NCBI RefSeq assembly: GCF_030209745.1
Contig: NZ_JARVRJ010000002.1
Span: forward strand, 1-64,000
DNA: 64,000 nt
Direction: 5' to 3'
Source: Arthrobacter sp. fls2-241-R2A-200
GTDB lineage: Bacteria > Actinomycetota > Actinomycetes > Actinomycetales > Micrococcaceae
Part shown: positions 25,462-35,259 of the stretch, piece by piece
Position numbering within the stretch: position 1 is the stretch's first letter
Layout of the letters: the number at the start of each line of letters is the position of its first letter
Translations under genes and position numbers: made by a program
The notes under the pieces: generated by a model
What the model was told of the DNA's origin: nothing
Seen by the model: only the letters and a program-made list of their open reading frames with translations
Database searches by the model: none

Positions 25462-25863
25462 CTAGTGGGCGTGATCGCCGCGGCTGTACTCGAACACCCA
25501 TCCCACGAGGGCTACGACAGCCAACCCGGCTGCAATGAACGTGATCCAGAAGCCAATGGCCAAACCAAGGAACCCACTTGCACAAGAGATACCCAGTACC
25601 AGCGGCCACCAGCTCCAGGGGCTGAAATGCCCCTGTTCGCCGGCGCCCTCGTGTACCTCAGCGTCGGCGCGGTCTTCAGGGCGCAATCCAACCCGGCGTC
25701 CGGTGAATCCCAGGTACGCGCCGATCATGCCGGCCAACCCACCCACCAGCAAGATACCGAGGATGCCTACCCACTCAGACCAGCCGGTCAGGAAGCCATA
25801 AACAATAGCTACGGGGACGAAGAAGAAGATGCCGGCTCCGAAGAGCCATGATTCGACTTTCAC
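25462..25863 (-). CDS. ctaF: Cytochrome c oxidase subunit IV (actinobacterial)
   Basis: The 133-residue membrane protein has four hydrophobic segments and the family opening [20 protein letters not shown], with [16 protein letters not shown] in the loop and [20 protein letters not shown]. It is the small actinobacterial subunit of the aa3 oxidase. Its GTG start overlaps the ctaD stop (GTGA), so the two are translationally coupled. It is the last gene of ctaC-ctaD-ctaF. Confidence 0.93.
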   Translation of the reverse strand: MKVESWLFGAGIFFFVPVAIVYGFLTGWSEWVGILGILLVGGLAGMIGAYLGFTGRRVGLRPEDRADAEVHEGAGEQGHFSPWSWWPLVLGISCASGFLGLAIGFWITFIAAGLAVVALVGWVFEYSRGDHAH

Positions 25864-27581
25864 TTTCGGACGTCCTTCTGGTCGGCGTTACCCAAGGCGG
25901 CAGCTGCGGGAGACGGAGCCCCGGCGGTAACGATCTGGGCGAGTTCCGGGTGGTGCAGGTCCAGGGCCGGGCGCTCGGAGCGAATGCGGGGCAAGGAGGT
26001 GAAGTTGTGGCGAGGAGGCGGGCAAGAGGTTGCCCACTCCAGCGAGGCACCAAAGCCCCACGGGTCATCAACTTCGACCTTCTTGTCACTGCGCCACGTG
26101 ATGTAGACGTTCCAGAAGAACGGCAGGAGGGAGGCACCAAGGACGAACGAAGAGATGGTGGAGAACTGGTTCATCCAGGTGAAACCGTCCTGCGGAAGGT
26201 AGTCAGCGTAACGCCGCGGCATACCTTCAACGCCAAGCCAGTGCTGGATCAGGAAGGTTCCGTGGAAGCCCAGGAACAACAACCAGAAGTGGATCTTGCC
26301 GAGACGCTCGTTGAGCATCTTGCCCGTCCACTTTGGCCACCAGAAATAGAAGCCGGCGAACATTGCGAACACCACGGTGCCAAACACCACGTAGTGGAAG
26401 TGGGCCACCACGAAGTAGGAGTCCGAAACGTGGAAGTCAAGCGGCGGTGAGGCGAGGATGATGCCGGTGAGGCCGCCAAAGAGGAAGGTCACCAGGAACC
26501 CAATGCTCCAGAGCATCGGAGTTTCAAAGGTGATCGAACCCTGCCACATGGTTCCAATCCAGTTGAAGAACTTCACGCCGGTAGGTACGGCGATCAACAT
26601 GGTCATGAAGGAGAAGAACGGCAGGAGCACGGAGCCGGTGACATACATGTGGTGTGCCCACACGGTGACGGACAGCGCTGCAATGGCAATTGTCGCGTAG
26701 ACCAAACCCTTGTAACCAAAGATCGGTTTGCGGCTAAAGACCGGGAAGATCTCGGACACGATGCCAAAGAACGGCAGGGCGATGATGTAAACCTCAGGGT
26801 GTCCGAAGAACCAGAACAGGTGCTGCCACAGCACGGCGCCACCGTTGGCCGGGTCGAAAATGTGCGCCCCGAACCGGCGGTCAGCGCCAAGTGCGAACAA
26901 AGCAGCTGCAAGCGGCGGGAAGGCCATGAGTACCAGGATCGCGGTCACCAGGGTGTTCCACGTGAAGATCGGCATGCGCCACATGGTCATGCCGGGGGCA
27001 CGCATGCAGATGATGGTGGTAATGAAGTTGACCGCACCAAGGATGGTTCCGAAACCGGACAGCGCAAGCCCGAAGACCCACAAATCACCGCCAACACCCG
27101 GGCTGAACGTGGTGTCGGACAAGGGAGCGTAGGCAAACCAACCAAAGGACGCTGCACCCTGCGGAGTAATGAATCCGGAGACGGCGATGGTGGAACCGAA
27201 AAGGAAGAACCAGAAAGCCAAGGCGTTCAGTCGCGGGAAGGCGACGTCGGGCGCGCCGATCTGGAGAGGCATGATCACGTTTGCGAAGCCTGCGAAGAGG
27301 GGCGTAGCAAACATCAGGAGCATCACGGTGCCGTGCATCGTGAACAACTGGTTGTACTGTTCCTTGGTCTGCAGGATCTGCATACCCGGCTCAAAGAGTT
27401 CAGCGCGGATCAGCAGCGCCATCACGCCACCAAGGCAGAAGAAGACGAACGATGCGATCAGGTACATGTACCCGATGGTCTTGTGGTCCGTGGAGGTGAT
27501 CCAGTTGACGACGATGCGCCCCTTGGACTTTGGAACTACTGGAGTCTCAAGGACCCCGGCGGATTGAGTGTACGTAGCCAC
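25860..27581 (-). CDS. ctaD: Cytochrome c oxidase subunit I
   Basis: The 573-residue catalytic subunit of the aa3-type oxidase has about 12 transmembrane helices and the binuclear-centre signature: [20 protein letters not shown] (CuB and cross-linked Tyr region), [10 protein letters not shown] (CuB histidines) and [11 protein letters not shown] (haem ligands). It reduces oxygen and pumps protons. It starts 10 bases after ctaC and overlaps ctaF by 4. The C-terminal tail ([20 protein letters not shown] onwards) is typical of actinobacteria. Confidence 0.97.
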   Translation of the reverse strand: MATYTQSAGVLETPVVPKSKGRIVVNWITSTDHKTIGYMYLIASFVFFCLGGVMALLIRAELFEPGMQILQTKEQYNQLFTMHGTVMLLMFATPLFAGFANVIMPLQIGAPDVAFPRLNALAFWFFLFGSTIAVSGFITPQGAASFGWFAYAPLSDTTFSPGVGGDLWVFGLALSGFGTILGAVNFITTIICMRAPGMTMWRMPIFTWNTLVTAILVLMAFPPLAAALFALGADRRFGAHIFDPANGGAVLWQHLFWFFGHPEVYIIALPFFGIVSEIFPVFSRKPIFGYKGLVYATIAIAALSVTVWAHHMYVTGSVLLPFFSFMTMLIAVPTGVKFFNWIGTMWQGSITFETPMLWSIGFLVTFLFGGLTGIILASPPLDFHVSDSYFVVAHFHYVVFGTVVFAMFAGFYFWWPKWTGKMLNERLGKIHFWLLFLGFHGTFLIQHWLGVEGMPRRYADYLPQDGFTWMNQFSTISSFVLGASLLPFFWNVYITWRSDKKVEVDDPWGFGASLEWATSCPPPRHNFTSLPRIRSERPALDLHHPELAQIVTAGAPSPAAAALGNADQKDVRK

Positions 27582-27591
27582 GTCGCTCCCC

Positions 27592-28470
27592 TTACTTGGT
27601 CTGCGTGGTGGTCAGGTCCGGGTTGCGGTCGTAGTCCGCACCGAGGAGACCCGTGTTGCCTGCCTTGCGGAGATCGTCCATGTGAGCCTGGAACTCAGAC
27701 TGGGAGACAACCTTGACACGGAAGAGCATTTCGGAGTGGTACTCGCCACAAAGTTCAGCGCACTTGCCATCGTAAGTGCCCTCCTTGGTGGGAGTGAACC
27801 TGATGTAGTTCGTCTTACCTGGAATCATGTCGCGCTTCTGGAGGAAGGCGGGAACCCAGAAAGAGTGGATGACGTCGCGAGAGTTGAGTTCCAGGTCCAC
27901 GGACTTGTTGACCGGTAAGTACAACGTGGGGAGGAGGTCCTTGTTGACGTCGTTACCCGTCAGGTGTGCCTGGACACCGGCCTCGTGCAGGTCTTCAGTG
28001 ATGACCTGGCCCTTTTTGTAGTTGAAGTCCCAAGCCCACTGCTTGCCGCGGACGTCAACGACGACGTCGGCCGGCTGCGATCGGTCATCGATGGCGCGCT
28101 GATCCTGGTCGGTGAAGTAGAAGAACACCAACACCATGAAGAGCGGGATGGTCAAGTAGAAGACCTCGAGCGGCAGGTTGTAGCTCAACTGCTTGGGGAA
28201 ACCCGTGGTGCCCTTGCGGCGACGGTAGGCAATGATGCACCAAACCAGGAGACCCCAAGTGATGATGCCCACTGCCAAGGCGGCGATCCATGAGTTGACC
28301 CAGAGGTCCATGATCCGGTCGGTGTGGTCGGTAGTGCCGCGCTCTGTCGGCAGCCAACCCTTCTCTACCTCTGGTGAACATCCGGTCAAAACCAACGCGC
28401 CGGCAACTGCCAAGCCAGTGATCGAGGTGATCTTTACGCGTCGGCTGCCGGTTCGGTTCTGCGAACTCAC
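27592..28470 (-). CDS. ctaC: Cytochrome c oxidase subunit II
   Basis: The 292-residue lipoprotein has lipobox LTGC with Cys31, two membrane helices ([39 protein letters not shown]) and a C-terminal cupredoxin domain holding the CuA site: [10 protein letters not shown] and [12 protein letters not shown]. It receives electrons from QcrC. It heads the ctaC-ctaD-ctaF operon, 183 bp downstream of erpA on the same strand. Confidence 0.96.
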   Translation of the reverse strand: MSSQNRTGSRRVKITSITGLAVAGALVLTGCSPEVEKGWLPTERGTTDHTDRIMDLWVNSWIAALAVGIITWGLLVWCIIAYRRRKGTTGFPKQLSYNLPLEVFYLTIPLFMVLVFFYFTDQDQRAIDDRSQPADVVVDVRGKQWAWDFNYKKGQVITEDLHEAGVQAHLTGNDVNKDLLPTLYLPVNKSVDLELNSRDVIHSFWVPAFLQKRDMIPGKTNYIRFTPTKEGTYDGKCAELCGEYHSEMLFRVKVVSQSEFQAHMDDLRKAGNTGLLGADYDRNPDLTTTQTK

Positions 28471-28581
28471 AGACGGCCCTTCCTCTTGTTGCTATCTCCC
28501 GGCAGGCCGGAGGCCAACCGGGCACACTAAAAGTTTTACTACCCGATGTAGAGCTTACCGCTACGAAGCGGTTTTTGCGCA

Positions 28582-28638
28582 CATGTCGGCGCCGTGGCTC
28601 CCGAGGCGATATAACGGTCAGGAAACGGCGCCGACATG
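28582..28638. repeat. Long-loop inverted repeat between erpA and ctaC
   Basis: CATGTCGGCGCCGT (28582-28595) and ACGGCGCCGACATG (28625-28638) are a perfect 14-bp inverted repeat with a 29-nt loop. It lies just after the erpA stop and upstream of ctaC. No U-tract follows, so it may be a terminator of erpA, an mRNA-stability element or part of the ctaC control region. Confidence 0.55.
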
Positions 28639-28653
28639 GGGCAATGACCTACG

Positions 28654-29043
28654 TCAGTGGAACGAATCGCCGCAGGCGCACGAGCCACCCGCATTGGGGT
28701 TGTCGATGGTGAAACCCTGTTTTGAGATCGTGTCCTCGAAGTCGATGCTGGCGCCACTGAGATAGGGCACGCTCATCTTGTCCACTACTACCTCGACGCC
28801 GTCGTAGTCACGCACGGCATCGCCGTCGAGCAGGCGCTCATCGAAGTAGAGCTGGTAGATCAGGCCGGAGCAACCGCCGGGTTGCACTGCGACCCGCAGG
28901 CGCAGGTCCGTCCGGCCCTCTTGCTCCAGGAGGCTGCGGACCTTGCCTGCCGCGACGTCGGTCAGGGCGACCTCGTGCGTGGGGAGCTCATCGCCGGTAA
29001 TGACCTGCGCTCCGGTGCTGTTTTCGTTGGTTGCAGTGCTCAT
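28654..29043 (-). CDS. erpA: Iron-sulfur cluster insertion protein (HesB/IscA type)
   Basis: The 129-residue A-type carrier delivers Fe-S clusters to apoproteins. It has the three conserved cysteines: PGGCSGLIYQLYFDE and the terminal CACGDSFH. The N-terminal 25 or so residues (MSTATNENSTGAQVITGDEL) are an extension typical of actinobacteria. The neighbouring respiratory genes include the Rieske protein, a plausible client. The 160-bp gap to the upstream peptidase gene contains AT-rich -10-like sequence, so it probably has its own promoter. Confidence 0.92.
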   Translation of the reverse strand: MSTATNENSTGAQVITGDELPTHEVALTDVAAGKVRSLLEQEGRTDLRLRVAVQPGGCSGLIYQLYFDERLLDGDAVRDYDGVEVVVDKMSVPYLSGASIDFEDTISKQGFTIDNPNAGGSCACGDSFH

Positions 29044-29206
29044 TGGCCTACCTTCTTATGAAGCTTTTGGCGACAGTGTCGGAGCACTGCCTGCCCTTAC
29101 CCAAATTACGTACGGGTTATACCTATATGCTACGTCGCGCGGACGCCTAGCTATAACTCTTGGCGTAACCGTGTGCTGCCACTACTTGTTCCCACCTGGC
29201 TGGAGT

Positions 29207-30640
29207 CTATTCGCCGAGCCCGGATGCGTTGAGCCGTGCAAGCATCAGCGCCTCCGCGAGGACCGCGTGGCGGAAATCTCCGATGTGCAGCGACTCATTG
29301 GCGCTATGGGCCCGGGAATCGGGATCCTCGACGCCGGTCACCAGGATTTGCGCTTCCGGATAGATGTCCACGAGGTCTGCAATAAAGGGAATGGAACCAC
29401 CGATGCCCATCTCCACAGCCTTGACTCCCCAAGACTCCTCCAACGCCCAAAGAGCCACGCGCGCGGCTGGTGAAGTGGTATCGGTGGAGAAGGCAGTACC
29501 CCGCTCCCCCGGGGCGAATGTCACTTTCGCGCCGAAGGGAGCGTTGGCCAGGAGGTGCTCCCTCAGGGCGTCCATGGCGGCATCGGGATCCTGGCCGGGG
29601 GCCAGACGCATGCTGAACTTGGCCCGTGCAGCAGGAATCAAGGTGTTCGAGGCTACATCCACTGCCGGGACGTCCATACCGATAATGGAAAGCGCGGGCT
29701 TCGTCCACATGCGGGAAGCGATCGTCCCGCTCCCGGCGAGCCTCACGCCGTCGAGCACTGAGGCATCCGCACGATAATCGGCTTCATCCACATCGACCGC
29801 CACATCGTCCCGGGACACCAGGCCGGGCACCGCCACATTTCCCTCATCATCGTGGAGGGTGGCAATCAGGCGGGACAGGAGGGTTGGCGCATCCAGCACA
29901 GGGCCTCCGAACATTCCGGAGTGGACGGCGTGGTCCAGGACCCGCACTTCGAACGTTCCGTCCACCAGCCCACGCAGACTCGTGGTCAGCGCGGGCACGC
30001 CGACCTTCCAGTTGCTGGAGTCGGCGACAACTATGACATCGGCCCGGAGCAGTTCCTGATGCTCTTCGAGGAACGTCCTGAACGTCGGTGATCCTGCTTC
30101 CTCTTCGCCTTCGAAAAAGAACGTCACCCCCAGGCCGAAGTCGTCGGCGAGAACTTCTGTCACTGCTGCGTACGCAGCCAGGTGGGCCATAATGCCGGCT
30201 TTGTCGTCGGCGGCGCCACGACCGTACAGCCGCCCTTCTCGCTCTTCGGCCACGAACGGCTCAGACATCCATAGGGCAGGATCACCAGGCGGCTGCACGT
30301 CATGGTGGGCATAGAGCAGGATGGTCGGCTTGCCGACGGCGGCCGGGCGTCGTGCAACGACGGCGGGACCGCCGGGCGTGCCGTCCGCTTTGTCGCAACG
30401 GAGGATACGGACCTCTTCCATGCCGGCGGCCGTGGCCAGTGCGGCCACTGCTTCGGCGCTCCTGTCGAGTTCCCGGGGATCGAAGCTGGCCCAGGCGATA
30501 CCCGGTATACCGACCAAGTCTTTGAGTGAAGCCAGGGTGGTTTCGAAGGACGCCTCGACGGCGGCGGCAAGCGCTTCTACTGGCGTGTCACCGGAATTGC
30601 TGTGCTTGTTCTGCGGGATCTCTCCGCGTGCTGAAGTCAT
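29207..30640 (-). CDS. M20-family dipeptidase/metallopeptidase
   Basis: The protein of about 477 residues is a cytoplasmic dinuclear zinc peptidase of the M20 (PepV/CNDP-like) family. Metal-site motifs are ILLYAHHDVQP, YGRGAADDKAGIMAHL and FFFEGEEEAGSPTF. The lid domain (LRGLVDGTFEVRVLDHAVHS, GPVLDAPTLLSRL) and a terminal HSANESLHIGDF, which supplies the last metal ligand, are present. I chose ATG 30640; a frame extending to 30793 runs into the divergent DUF3043 gene and has no better start. Confidence 0.92.
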   Translation of the reverse strand: MTSARGEIPQNKHSNSGDTPVEALAAAVEASFETTLASLKDLVGIPGIAWASFDPRELDRSAEAVAALATAAGMEEVRILRCDKADGTPGGPAVVARRPAAVGKPTILLYAHHDVQPPGDPALWMSEPFVAEEREGRLYGRGAADDKAGIMAHLAAYAAVTEVLADDFGLGVTFFFEGEEEAGSPTFRTFLEEHQELLRADVIVVADSSNWKVGVPALTTSLRGLVDGTFEVRVLDHAVHSGMFGGPVLDAPTLLSRLIATLHDDEGNVAVPGLVSRDDVAVDVDEADYRADASVLDGVRLAGSGTIASRMWTKPALSIIGMDVPAVDVASNTLIPAARAKFSMRLAPGQDPDAAMDALREHLLANAPFGAKVTFAPGERGTAFSTDTTSPAARVALWALEESWGVKAVEMGIGGSIPFIADLVDIYPEAQILVTGVEDPDSRAHSANESLHIGDFRHAVLAEALMLARLNASGLGE

Positions 30641-30745
30641 GGCCCACACTTTACCGCCGCGCGTCCCCCGTGCTTGGCTGGGCCGGGCTGTTGGATGAGC
30701 GCCACCTGACCGGCTACGCGTAACCTGCGCCACCTTCCTGCGGGG

Positions 30746-30751
30746 TATTCT
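30746..30751 (+). promoter_or_regulatory. Probable -10 box for a leaderless DUF3043 transcript
   Basis: TATTCT ends 6 bases before GTG 30758 and no ribosome binding site lies between them. Confidence 0.45.
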
Positions 30752-30757
30752 GTATGG

Positions 30758-31348
30758 GTGTTCGGACGCAAAAAGGAAGAGCCCAGCGCTCAATCAGTAG
30801 TAGACCAGGCGTATGCCGCCTCGGAGACGGGCCCTGGAAAGGGCTCCCCCACGCCCAAACGGAAGGTTCAGGAAGCGGCCCGCAAACGTCCGCTGGTCCA
30901 GACTGACCGGAAAGCTTCGAAAGAAGCCGAGCGTGTCGCCATTCAGGACCAACGTCAAAAAATGCGTCGGGCGCTGGACACCGGTGACGAGAAGTTCCTG
31001 CCCCTCAGGGACAAGGGACCCCAGAAACGTTTCACCCGGGACTTTGTCGATGCACGCTTTAGCTTGGGCGAATACTTGATGTTCGGCGCGCTGCTGTTCG
31101 TGGTAATCACGCTGGTCATCCCCTCCAACGGTGTGGGGATCAGTTACGTCCTTGTCGCCTTCTGGGTCATGTTCCTCGCCGTTTTTGTCGATGCCTTCAT
31201 CCTGTCGCGGCAACTGCGCAAGCGGCTCACGGCCAAGTTTGGCCAGGTGGAACGCGGCACCATTTGGTACGGCTGCATGCGTTCCCTTCAGTTCAGGAAG
31301 CTCCGCCTTCCCAAGCCACTGGTCAAGCGCGGCCAGTACCCGGGCTAA
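30758..31348 (+). CDS. DUF3043 membrane protein
   Basis: The 196-residue actinobacterial protein has a basic, Lys/Arg-rich N-terminal half (FGRKKEEPSAQ, then KEAERVAIQDQRQKMRRAL), the conserved GPQKRFTRDFVDARFSLGEY, two hydrophobic segments (FGALLFVVITLVIPSNGVGI and VLVAFWVMFLAVFVDAFILS) and a basic tail. The function is unknown. It lies divergent from the M20 peptidase gene, as is common in this group. The start is GTG 30758, predicted leaderless. Confidence 0.88.
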   Translation: MFGRKKEEPSAQSVVDQAYAASETGPGKGSPTPKRKVQEAARKRPLVQTDRKASKEAERVAIQDQRQKMRRALDTGDEKFLPLRDKGPQKRFTRDFVDARFSLGEYLMFGALLFVVITLVIPSNGVGISYVLVAFWVMFLAVFVDAFILSRQLRKRLTAKFGQVERGTIWYGCMRSLQFRKLRLPKPLVKRGQYPG

Positions 31349-31402
31349 GGGACCAGCACCCCGGCTAAGGGAGCCTCCCTAGCCGTAGACCCCACACGCA
31401 GC

Positions 31403-31435
31403 AAAAGACCCTGGACCGCCGGTCCAGGGTCTTTT
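31403..31435. terminator. Bidirectional Rho-independent terminator
   Basis: A perfect 11-bp stem (31407-31417 with 31421-31431), a 3-nt loop, and flanking AAAA and TTTT give a symmetrical terminator for the convergent DUF3043 and pyrD genes. Confidence 0.88.
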
Positions 31436-31446
31436 CGTATGCCATA

Positions 31447-32523
31447 TCAGGCGCCGCGTTTGCGGATCTTCGCCAGCCCTTTGTTGATGCGGGCAGCCCA
31501 GAACGGCCCTTCGTAGAGAAACGCGGTGTAGCCCTGTACCAGGGTTGCACCTGCATCCAATCTGTCCTGGACATCCTGGACGGACTCGACTCCACCCACT
31601 GCAATGAGGACGAGATTGTCCCCCACCGCACTCTTCAGCCTTCGCAAGACCTCCAAAGAACGGCCCTTCAGCGGCGCACCTGAGAGGCCGCCGGCCCCCA
31701 GTGCCTGCACCTTGTGCGCATCTGAGGTCAGGCCTTCGCGGGAAATCGTGGTGTTGGTGGCAATGATGCCATCCAATTTGAGGTCCAAAGCGAGCCTTGC
31801 GACGTCGTCGACGTCGGCGTCGTCCAGGTCCGGCGCGATTTTGACCAGCAGCGGAACATGGCGTCCGGCCGCTTCATCGGCGCAGTCGCCGACGGCGCGC
31901 AGTAACGGGCGCAAGGTTTCGACGTTCTGCAGGAGCCTGAGGCCCGGCGTGTTGGGCGAGCTGACATTGACCACCAGGTAGTCGGCCGCGGGAGCCAGGC
32001 TCCGGGCACTGGCCAGGTAGTCCTCGGTTGCGTCCTCAAGCTCGACAACTTTGGTTTTGCCGATGTTGACGCCGATCACCGGGCGCACGTCAGGGTGCGT
32101 CCGCTGCAAAGCAGCCCGGGCAGACTTGAGCCGCGGCGCAACGGCGGCAGCGCCGTCGTTGTTAAATCCCATGCGGTTGATGACCGCCCGATCTTCAACC
32201 AGTCGAAAGAGGCGTGGCTTGTCGTTGCCCGGTTGCGGTTGGCCGGTGATGGTCCCCACTTCAACATGGCCGAAACCCAACTCGACGAGCGCCTCGATGC
32301 CATGCCCTTCCTTGTCGAAACCTGCCGCCAGCCCAAACGGGGAGGGGAAGGTAAGTCCGAACGCCTCGGTCCGAAGGCAGGACTCGGGCTGGGTGATCCT
32401 CGCCAGGATGCGGCCTGCACCGGACCGGTGGGCCGCGCGGATGGCTTGGAAACCGATCCTGTGGGCCTTTTCGGCATCCATCCATGAGAAGGCCAACTTG
32501 AAGAAGGTGGGGTATACACGCAT
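31447..32523 (-). CDS. pyrD: Dihydroorotate dehydrogenase (quinone), class 2
   Basis: The 358-residue membrane-associated flavoenzyme of pyrimidine synthesis shows PFGLAAGFDKEGHGIEALVE, INRMGFNNDGAAAVAPRL and VNVSSPNTPGLRLLQ; the serine base in NVSSPNTPG marks the quinone-dependent class 2. An N-terminal helical segment (MRVYPTFFKLAFSWMDAEKA) is the membrane-binding extension. I chose ATG 32523, which is preceded by AGGAG. Confidence 0.95.
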   Translation of the reverse strand: MRVYPTFFKLAFSWMDAEKAHRIGFQAIRAAHRSGAGRILARITQPESCLRTEAFGLTFPSPFGLAAGFDKEGHGIEALVELGFGHVEVGTITGQPQPGNDKPRLFRLVEDRAVINRMGFNNDGAAAVAPRLKSARAALQRTHPDVRPVIGVNIGKTKVVELEDATEDYLASARSLAPAADYLVVNVSSPNTPGLRLLQNVETLRPLLRAVGDCADEAAGRHVPLLVKIAPDLDDADVDDVARLALDLKLDGIIATNTTISREGLTSDAHKVQALGAGGLSGAPLKGRSLEVLRRLKSAVGDNLVLIAVGGVESVQDVQDRLDAGATLVQGYTAFLYEGPFWAARINKGLAKIRKRGA

Positions 32524-32579
32524 GCTCCTAGTTTTCCCGCTTACGGACCCCACACCAAACCCATGTACGGGGATGCCGC

Positions 32580-32585
32580 TAGCAT
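32580..32585 (+). promoter_or_regulatory. Probable -10 box for a leaderless flavoprotein transcript
   Basis: TAGCAT ends 6 bases before ATG 32592 with no ribosome binding site between them. Confidence 0.45.
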
Positions 32586-32591
32586 GTAGCC

Positions 32592-34274
32592 ATGCCCGGA
32601 CTCAATGGTGACGCAGATCATGCAGGGAGCAGGATCGATGCGGACGTAGTGGTGATTGGTGCCGGATTATCCGGACTGGTTGCTGCAGCCCACGCGTACG
32701 CCGCTGGCAAGCGCGTTGCCATCCTCGACCAAGAGCCAGCAGCTTCTTTGGGTGGCCAAGCCCATTGGTCATTCGGAGGCCTGTTCATGGTCGACACACC
32801 CGAGCAGCGACGATTAGGCGTGAAGGACAGCGCGGAGCTCGCCCTTTCCGACTGGCTGTCTTCCGCGGCTTTCGACCGGCCGGAGGACTCGCTCGCGCGG
32901 AAGTGGGCCGAAGCATACGTCCACTTCGCGGCAGGAGAAAAGCGGTCATGGCTCAGGAGCCTCGGCGTCGGATTCTTTCCCCTGGTCCAATGGGCCGAGC
33001 GTGGCGGTTACGGGCCAACCGGCCACGGCAACACGGTTCCGCGCTTTCATGTCACTTGGGGTACTGGTCCTGCATTGGTCAAGCCGTTTGTGGCGAAGGT
33101 GCAGGAAGGGGTCGACGCCGGAAGGGTCACCCTGCACTTCCGCCATCGGGCCGGTGCGCTGACGAAAACCAATGGCCGCGTGGTGGGCGTTGCCGGCGAT
33201 GTTTTGGAACTGTCGACGGCGGCACGCGGCGAGGCCTCGTCGAGGGCTGTCACCGGCCACTTCCGTGCCACAGCGGGCGCCGTCGTCGTGTCAACGGGCG
33301 GGATCGGAGGCAATCACGCGACTGTGCGCCGGCAGTGGCCGGGGGCCGCCGCCCCTGCGGAGATGCTCTGCGGTGTGCCTTCCTCCGTTGATGGCGAATT
33401 CCTCCCGGTCGTGGAAGCAGAGGGCGGGGCCCTTATCAACGGCGACCGCATGTGGCACTACCCTGAGGGCATCCACAACTACGCCCCTGTTTGGCCACTC
33501 CACGGCATCCGCATCCTTCCCGGCCCGTCGTCGTTATGGCTGGATGCTGAAGGGCATCAACTTCCCGCACCGCTTTTCCCTGGTTTCGATTCCCTTGGCG
33601 CACTTCGACACATCACTGCATCGGGTCATCCCTACTCGTGGTTCGTTCTCGACCGGACCATCGCGCTCAAGGAACTTGGCCTGTCCGGGTCTGAGCAGAA
33701 CCCGGACCTTACGGGGCAGAGTGTGCAGATGCTCTTCTCACGTCTCAGGCCCGGCAGTGATACGCCCATCCAGCGTTTCCTGGATCGCGGCGTGGACTTC
33801 CTCCAGGCGGAATCCGTGCCCCAACTGGTCTCCAAGATGAACGCGTTGGTTGGAAATAATCTGCTGGACGCGCATTCTGTGGAGTCACTGATCCGTGCCC
33901 GCGATCGGCAGGTCTCCTCCGGTCTGGGCAAGGATCCACAGCTTACCGCCATCCGGGCAGCCCGCCGCTTCGCCACAGACCGACTGATGCGGGTTGCTCC
34001 CCCGCACGAGCTCCTGGACCCTGCCCACGGACCACTGCTAGCCATCCGGTTATCAGTACTGACCAGAAAGAGCCTCGGGGGCCTCCAGACGGACCTGAGA
34101 TCGCGGGTAATGGATGCTGCCGGGGATCCCATCCCGGGGCTGTACGCGGCAGGAGAAGCTGCAGGCTTTGGAGGGGGTGGCATTCACGGGTACCGGGCAC
34201 TGGAAGGGACGTTCCTGGGTGGATGCCTGTTCTCCGGGAGGGCGGCAGGCCGGGATGCCGCAGCCAGCACCTAG
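32592..34274 (+). CDS. FAD-binding dehydrogenase (fumarate reductase/KstD-like flavoprotein)
   Basis: The 560-residue flavoprotein has the N-terminal dinucleotide-binding motif VVIGAGLSGLVAAAHAYAAG with the ribose-binding acid in VAILDQEPAASLGGQAHWSF. The C-terminal FAD block GLYAAGEAAGFGGGGIHGYR ends with LEGTFLGGCLFSGRAAG. This belongs to the fumarate reductase/3-ketosteroid dehydrogenase-like group annotated as FAD-binding dehydrogenase, whose substrates are mostly unknown. It is adjacent to an alpha/beta hydrolase whose -10 box overlaps this stop codon. Confidence 0.88.
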   Translation: MPGLNGDADHAGSRIDADVVVIGAGLSGLVAAAHAYAAGKRVAILDQEPAASLGGQAHWSFGGLFMVDTPEQRRLGVKDSAELALSDWLSSAAFDRPEDSLARKWAEAYVHFAAGEKRSWLRSLGVGFFPLVQWAERGGYGPTGHGNTVPRFHVTWGTGPALVKPFVAKVQEGVDAGRVTLHFRHRAGALTKTNGRVVGVAGDVLELSTAARGEASSRAVTGHFRATAGAVVVSTGGIGGNHATVRRQWPGAAAPAEMLCGVPSSVDGEFLPVVEAEGGALINGDRMWHYPEGIHNYAPVWPLHGIRILPGPSSLWLDAEGHQLPAPLFPGFDSLGALRHITASGHPYSWFVLDRTIALKELGLSGSEQNPDLTGQSVQMLFSRLRPGSDTPIQRFLDRGVDFLQAESVPQLVSKMNALVGNNLLDAHSVESLIRARDRQVSSGLGKDPQLTAIRAARRFATDRLMRVAPPHELLDPAHGPLLAIRLSVLTRKSLGGLQTDLRSRVMDAAGDPIPGLYAAGEAAGFGGGGIHGYRALEGTFLGGCLFSGRAAGRDAAAST

Positions 34275-34277
34275 GCT
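34272..34277 (+). promoter_or_regulatory. Probable -10 box overlapping a stop codon, for the alpha/beta hydrolase
   Basis: TAGGCT begins with the TAG stop of the flavoprotein gene and ends 6 bases before ATG 34284, consistent with a leaderless message. Confidence 0.4.
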
Positions 34278-34283
34278 GGGACC

Positions 34284-35246
34284 ATGGGCTGGACTGAAGA
34301 CATCTTGGGACCTGGCTTCGAGGCCTACCGGTATGAGTCGCCGGCACCGGACGGTGGAATCCGCCGCGCCACGCTGGTCAGGTACAGGTCCGGCGGTCGC
34401 AGCCCCAGGCATTCCACTGCCGTGTTGTTCCTCCATGGCTGGAGTGACTACTTCTTCAACACGGAGCTGGCAGGGTTTTGGGACGCGCAGGGCTACGATT
34501 TCTACGCCTTGGACCTGCACAACCATGGGCGCAACATAGAGCCGGGAATCCCGGCGGGATATGTCGCGGACCTGGCTGATTACGACGCCGAGATCGGCTG
34601 GGCCATCGAAACGGTGCAGGAAGACAGAGACGCTGCGGCACCGGCGGGCGTGATCTTGATGGGTCATTCAACCGGAGGGCTGATAGCCGCCCTGTGGGCA
34701 AGCCGCCACCCTGGGCGCCTTCACGGGTTGATCCTCGACAGTCCCTGGTTGGAGATGCATGGGGGTGCCTTGGTTCGACGGGTGGCGCATGCCCTCTTGG
34801 CGCCCGCTGCAAGCATCAGGCCCGAAGCGGTCCTTCGCTTGCCACAACGGGGATTCTACTTTCGCAGCATCAGTGATTCGGCCGACGGAGAATGGGCCTT
34901 GGACCAGAAGCTTCGGCCACCTTTTGCGTTCCCGGTGAGGGTGGGGTGGCTCCGAGCCGTCTTTGCCGGTCACGCCGAAGTAGCCCGGGGCCTGGGTTTG
35001 GAAATCCCGGTGTTGGTGCTGATCTCCGCAGGCAGTTCCACAGGCATGGTGTGGAACGAGTCCATGCGACGCTCGGATGCGGTCTTGGACGTAAGGCTTA
35101 TCGGCCTGCGTGCCATGTCGCTAGGCAAAACGGTCACCATCGAGCGGATCGACGGCGCCCTACATGACGTTTTCCTGTCAGCGCCGAACGTTCGCGGGGA
35201 CGCATACGCGCGCGTGGCGCGCTGGGTGAAGAGCTTCCTTCAGTAG
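34284..35246 (+). CDS. Alpha/beta hydrolase, lysophospholipase-like
   Basis: The 320-residue protein has the alpha/beta-hydrolase core: LFLHGWSDYFFNTELAGFWD (oxyanion region), FYALDLHNHGRN, the nucleophile elbow ILMGHSTGGLIAALWA with catalytic Ser in GHSTG, and a C-terminal His in IDGALHDVFLS. The pattern resembles monoglyceride lipase/lysophospholipase-like hydrolases. No signal peptide is present, so it is cytoplasmic. The start is 9 bases after the flavoprotein stop. Confidence 0.88.
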   Translation: MGWTEDILGPGFEAYRYESPAPDGGIRRATLVRYRSGGRSPRHSTAVLFLHGWSDYFFNTELAGFWDAQGYDFYALDLHNHGRNIEPGIPAGYVADLADYDAEIGWAIETVQEDRDAAAPAGVILMGHSTGGLIAALWASRHPGRLHGLILDSPWLEMHGGALVRRVAHALLAPAASIRPEAVLRLPQRGFYFRSISDSADGEWALDQKLRPPFAFPVRVGWLRAVFAGHAEVARGLGLEIPVLVLISAGSSTGMVWNESMRRSDAVLDVRLIGLRAMSLGKTVTIERIDGALHDVFLSAPNVRGDAYARVARWVKSFLQ

Positions 35247-35259
35247 TAGCACAAGCCTG

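Noticed and set aside
31339..31372. Two copies of GGCTAAGGGA after the DUF3043 stop
   Set aside because: The copies are short and imperfectly spaced and overlap the stop region; chance or minor slippage is a sufficient explanation.
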